Assembly (NCBI GenBank): GCA_002412925.1
Contig: DHVZ01000088.1
Location: 1 to 22,651, forward strand
Source: Anaerolineales bacterium UBA5195
GTDB lineage: Bacteria; Chloroflexota; Anaerolineae; Anaerolineales; Villigracilaceae
Direction of reading: 5' to 3'
Length of the DNA: 22,651 nt
Made by a program: the position numbers and the translations under genes. Below are positions 20,280 to 22,651 of this stretch, one piece after another. Numbering within the stretch: position 1 is the first letter of the stretch; each line of letters starts with the position of its first letter. The notes beneath the pieces were generated by a model. It was not told the DNA's origin. It worked only from the letters and a program-made list of their open reading frames with translations, and did not search any database.

Positions 20280-21260
20280 ATGAACGACAGCAACTTTTTC
20301 TACCTCGGTGAAGACCTCGGGATGGGCGCCAACAAATTGTTCGGCTCATCCGGTGGCCAGCAGGTGCTCTCTCAGGTGGCTACGAATGGCACCCAACACC
20401 TGCTCAATGCCACTGGTCTGCGCCAACGCCAGCGGCCATTGGAAATCAAAACTGAACATGGCTCGTTCTACATCGGTGAGGGCGCACACGATTACGGCCG
20501 CCCGGTTGAGAACCTGGATTTTGATCGCCTGACCGGAGCGCCCGAAATGCGCGCTCTGCTGTACGGCTCCCTGACGCGTTACCAACAGCAATATGGTCCG
20601 ATCCATCTGCCGGTAGTGATGATGGTGGGTCTGCCCCTACAGATGATGTCTGGTGACACTGCCAAGGAATATGCCAATCAGGTGCGCCAGTGGCTCAAGG
20701 GGATCCACACCTGGCAGGCGGATGGGCAGGAACAAAGGATCGAGATTACCGAAGTGAAACTGACCCCTCAGCCGGTGGGCGCGCTCTTTGATCATGTCCT
20801 CGACGAAAACGGCAAGTTCATCCCCGAACGCGCCAGCCTGCTCAAACAGGAGGTGGGAATTCTCTCGGTGGGCTTCAATACCCTGGAACTGCTGGTCGTG
20901 CGCGACCGCGCACCAGTGGAACGCTTCACGGTGGGCCAGACGGTGGGTGTGCGCCGCCTGCTGGAACTGGTCAACCCAGGCGGAGCGTACTCATTGGGTG
21001 AACTGGACACTCTCTTGCGCGGCGGTCGCCTGGACATTGAATCTGCCCTGCCGGTCTGGGCACGCGAAATCAATGGCGAGATCGAAAAACGTTGGGGCAC
21101 GGCGCTCAAGCGCTTCGCGCGTGTGATCGTGGTCGGGGGCGGGGCGCTCCTGCTCAAGGATGCGCTCACGCGCCAGTTCAATGGCAAAGCCGTTCTGTCG
21201 GATGAACCGGTCCTGTCCATCTCCCGCGGGCTGTACAAGCTCCTGTTGCTGAAAAAGTAA
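20280..21260 (+). CDS. parM: ParM-like plasmid-segregation actin
   Basis: This 326-aa protein has the actin/ParM fold signatures: phosphate-1 loop GEDLGMGANK (Asp12), the family stretch VVMMVGLPLQ (about 112-121), phosphate-2 loop GILSVGFNTLELLVV (193-207) and adenosine-loop VVGGGALLL (284-292). ParM filaments push sister plasmids apart when capped by ParR bound at parC. The phosphate-2 Asp normal for the superfamily (D-x-G-x-x-T) is Ser196, which may slow nucleotide hydrolysis. GGAGC lies about five bases before the ATG. It is followed without any gap by a ParR-like gene and preceded by phased 10-bp repeats, a complete-looking parCMR set. Alp or Psk41-type relatives cannot be told apart by eye. 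Confidence 0.85.
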   Translation: MNDSNFFYLGEDLGMGANKLFGSSGGQQVLSQVATNGTQHLLNATGLRQRQRPLEIKTEHGSFYIGEGAHDYGRPVENLDFDRLTGAPEMRALLYGSLTRYQQQYGPIHLPVVMMVGLPLQMMSGDTAKEYANQVRQWLKGIHTWQADGQEQRIEITEVKLTPQPVGALFDHVLDENGKFIPERASLLKQEVGILSVGFNTLELLVVRDRAPVERFTVGQTVGVRRLLELVNPGGAYSLGELDTLLRGGRLDIESALPVWAREINGEIEKRWGTALKRFARVIVVGGGALLLKDALTRQFNGKAVLSDEPVLSISRGLYKLLLLKK

Positions 21261-21509
21261 ATGGCCCAGCGCGGACGTCCTAAAAACGCCCAGCCATCGG
21301 TTCGCATTATGTTTTCGGGTTGGCTGCACCCGGAGCATGACGCGGATATCCTGGCCTGGTCGAATGCAATTCCCATCGGTCAGCGCATGAACGCGCTCAA
21401 GACAGCCCTGCGCAATGGTGGTCTTGGCCTGGGGCAAAGTCTCGTTCCCGGAGAACTCGACGAAGTCCAGTCCGCGGCTGATGATCTGCTAGCGAATTGG
21501 GAGTACTAA
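21261..21509 (+). CDS. parR: ParR-like adaptor / small DNA-binding protein
   Basis: The 82-aa ORF starts at the base directly after the ParM stop codon. The basic N-terminus (MAQRGRPKNAQ) is followed by a pattern fitting a ribbon-helix-helix: strand SVRIMFSGWL, helix HPEHDADILAWSNA, turn IPIGQ, helix RMNALKTALRNGG. An acidic tail (ELDEVQSAADDLLANWEY) could contact the actin, as the C-terminal peptide of ParR does. It probably binds the repeats at 20184-20250 and caps ParM filaments. The name rests on gene order, size and fold pattern, not on clear sequence identity. Confidence 0.65.
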   Translation: MAQRGRPKNAQPSVRIMFSGWLHPEHDADILAWSNAIPIGQRMNALKTALRNGGLGLGQSLVPGELDEVQSAADDLLANWEY

Positions 21510-21574
21510 TTTCCGGCAGCCAAAAACTCAAGATCCATTTTTCGACAGTCAATAAATTTCAAAGGAGAAAGAAG

Positions 21575-22270
21575 ATGCAAGCGATTAAGTTTAAGGATTT
21601 TTACACCCTGACCTTTGTGGATGTGGGCTACTACAACCCGGATGAATCTGCGTTGGGTCTCGTCTATTGCCCAGGGTTGGTTTGCATGAAAACCAACCGC
21701 CCAATCTGCCTGGGCGTGGTTGTCCAGGAAGCAGGTGGCAAGGTTTTGTTGGCTCTAAACGGGAGGGATGTCCCGGACAATTCCGCCTGGGAAGATGAAA
21801 TCTCAGATCAACGCTTCTATCGCAATCATGCCGAATATCTGCTGGATGCCAAGCTGCCAGAGGCGCAAAAACGCTATTTTCGTGCCCTGAACCTGTACCA
21901 GCGCATCCTTCCCGAGAATGCGCTCGTGAATGAATTGTCCTGGATTTATCTGGACGGCGGCACCTTGACCCGTACTCAACAGGCTGTGGTGGATAACGAG
22001 CTTTTTGCGGGCAGCGAGGTTTGGGCTCTGGTGGTAGCTTTTGAAGCCTTGCGCGGTTTGGATATCCTGGCTGCGCTCGGACCACGAACCAGGCTTGATC
22101 AAGCTGAAATTCATGCGCTGGCGAAGCGTTTTCAAAGCGAACTTCCAAATGACGATGACAACCGTTTTGTCCATCAGAAATTGCAACTGTTCAGTCCCCT
22201 GATCAAGCCCTTGAGCGCGCAGCTGGTTGCAAGCTGGCCGCCTAAAGACCGCGTACTCACCCTACCGTAA
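21575..22270 (+). CDS. Protein of unknown function (231 aa)
   Basis: ATG 21575 is chosen because AAAGGAG lies about eight bases upstream; an earlier ATG at 21497 would overlap parR and lacks a ribosome site. There are no TM segments or signal peptide. The N-terminal half looks mixed (YTLTFVDVGYYNPDE, VYCPGLVCMKTNRPICLGVV) and the C-terminal half helical (WALVVAFEALRGLDILAALG, EIHALAKRFQSELP). I recognise no family or catalytic motif. It is 65 bases downstream of parR and 13 bases upstream of the tyrosine recombinase, in the same plus-strand run, so it is probably an element-specific accessory protein. Confidence 0.75.
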   Translation: MQAIKFKDFYTLTFVDVGYYNPDESALGLVYCPGLVCMKTNRPICLGVVVQEAGGKVLLALNGRDVPDNSAWEDEISDQRFYRNHAEYLLDAKLPEAQKRYFRALNLYQRILPENALVNELSWIYLDGGTLTRTQQAVVDNELFAGSEVWALVVAFEALRGLDILAALGPRTRLDQAEIHALAKRFQSELPNDDDNRFVHQKLQLFSPLIKPLSAQLVASWPPKDRVLTLP

Positions 22271-22283
22271 AACGGAGATTTTC

Positions 22284-22651
22284 ATGCAACCCCCAACCAC
22301 TTTTGAAGATTACCTGTCAGATCAGGATCGCTCACTGCTCACCACTCGCGGTTACCTGGCCGATCTTGAGCACTTTTCCCGCTGGTTCAGTCAGACCAAC
22401 GGAGAAGCGCTCAGCCCTGAACGCCTGACACCCACCGACGTGAAAGAATACAAACAACACCTGCTGGTAGTGGAACGCCGCAAAGCCAGTACCATCAACC
22501 GCCGTCTGGCTGCTCTTTCTGCGTACGCCAGGTGGGCGCGCGAAGCAGGCTTGATCCACAGCGATCCGACCGAGAACGTGAAATCAGTCCGGCAGGTAGC
22601 AAGCGCTCCCAAATGGCTGGACAAGCATGAGCAGTTCGCCCTGCAACGTAC
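22284..22651 (+). CDS. Tyrosine recombinase (XerC/D-like), N-terminal part, cut by the window edge
   Basis: The first 122 residues show the SAM-like core-binding domain of phage-integrase/Xer proteins: TTRGYLADLEHFSRWF, LTPTDVKEYKQHLL, ASTINRRLAALSAYARWA and a link toward the catalytic domain (NVKSVRQVASAPKWLDKHEQ). The catalytic R-H-R-Y residues lie past the edge and cannot be checked. CGGAG precedes ATG 22284. Together with the serine recombinase it gives the element two different recombination systems. A Xer-like enzyme may resolve multimers of a circular form, which would fit the partition genes next to it. Confidence 0.88.
   Translation, partial: MQPPTTFEDYLSDQDRSLLTTRGYLADLEHFSRWFSQTNGEALSPERLTPTDVKEYKQHLLVVERRKASTINRRLAALSAYARWAREAGLIHSDPTENVKSVRQVASAPKWLDKHEQFALQR

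Larger units (their letters stand above)
13582..22651. mobile_element. Left part of an integrated mobile element (continues past the right edge)
   Basis: The gene content changes abruptly at about 13.5 kb from phosphate metabolism to a serine recombinase, a CI-type repressor with a divergent operator region, overlapping tiny genes, an FtsK-like translocase, ParM/ParR-like partition proteins and a tyrosine recombinase. This is what an integrative plasmid, an actinomycete-type conjugative element or a plasmid-like prophage looks like. No capsid, tail, relaxase or replication gene is visible, and the right junction is outside the window. The left limit is approximate. Confidence 0.7.

Overview
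The window looks like a chromosomal segment of a mid-GC bacterium, most likely a Chloroflexota (Anaerolineae-like) lineage. This is inferred from the style of the Pst proteins, the four-helix-bundle cassette and the gene mix; no rRNA or other marker gene is present to prove it.

Bases 1-240 hold, on the minus strand, what reads as a complete transcription attenuator: a promoter, a 22-residue leader peptide with four consecutive His codons, a competing antiterminator and a rho-independent terminator. It points off the left edge, presumably toward a histidine biosynthesis gene.

Bases 241-13487 are a phosphate-uptake and phosphate-signalling island. Pst system 1 (minus strand) runs pstS, pstC, pstA, a four-helix-bundle gene cassette, pstB, phoU. 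A divergent lone pstB and a small two-TM protein gene follow on the plus strand. Pst system 2 (minus strand) runs PHP phosphoesterase, 37-aa membrane microprotein, a double-domain pstS, pstC, pstA, pstB, arsC (thioredoxin-type arsenate reductase), phoU. PstS captures phosphate outside the cell, PstC/PstA form the channel, PstB powers it, PhoU links it to signalling and ArsC deals with arsenate that enters the same way. Only one of the three PstB proteins has fully canonical ATPase motifs. The second PstS is a near-perfect 894-bp-period tandem duplication fused in one reading frame.

Bases 13488-22651 look like the left part of an integrated mobile element that continues past the right edge. 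On the minus strand it has a large serine recombinase, a small membrane protein and a Cro/CI-type repressor. A divergent operator/promoter region with five copies of a TACC-N5-GGTA-like operator separates these from a plus-strand run. That run holds an RHH protein, four tiny overlapping genes, a structured non-coding stretch of about 330 bp, three membrane or lipoprotein genes, an FtsK/TraB-like DNA translocase with a C-terminal winged helix, a ParM-like actin, a ParR-like small protein, an unknown protein and the start of a tyrosine recombinase (XerC/D-like).

The last 70 bp of the translocase gene carry helically phased 10-bp direct repeats just before parM. These are a good candidate for the parC centromere. 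The element therefore appears to combine lysogeny-type control, an FtsK-like DNA pump with dedicated membrane partners, and type II (actin-based) partition. No relaxase, replication initiator or phage structural gene is visible in the window.
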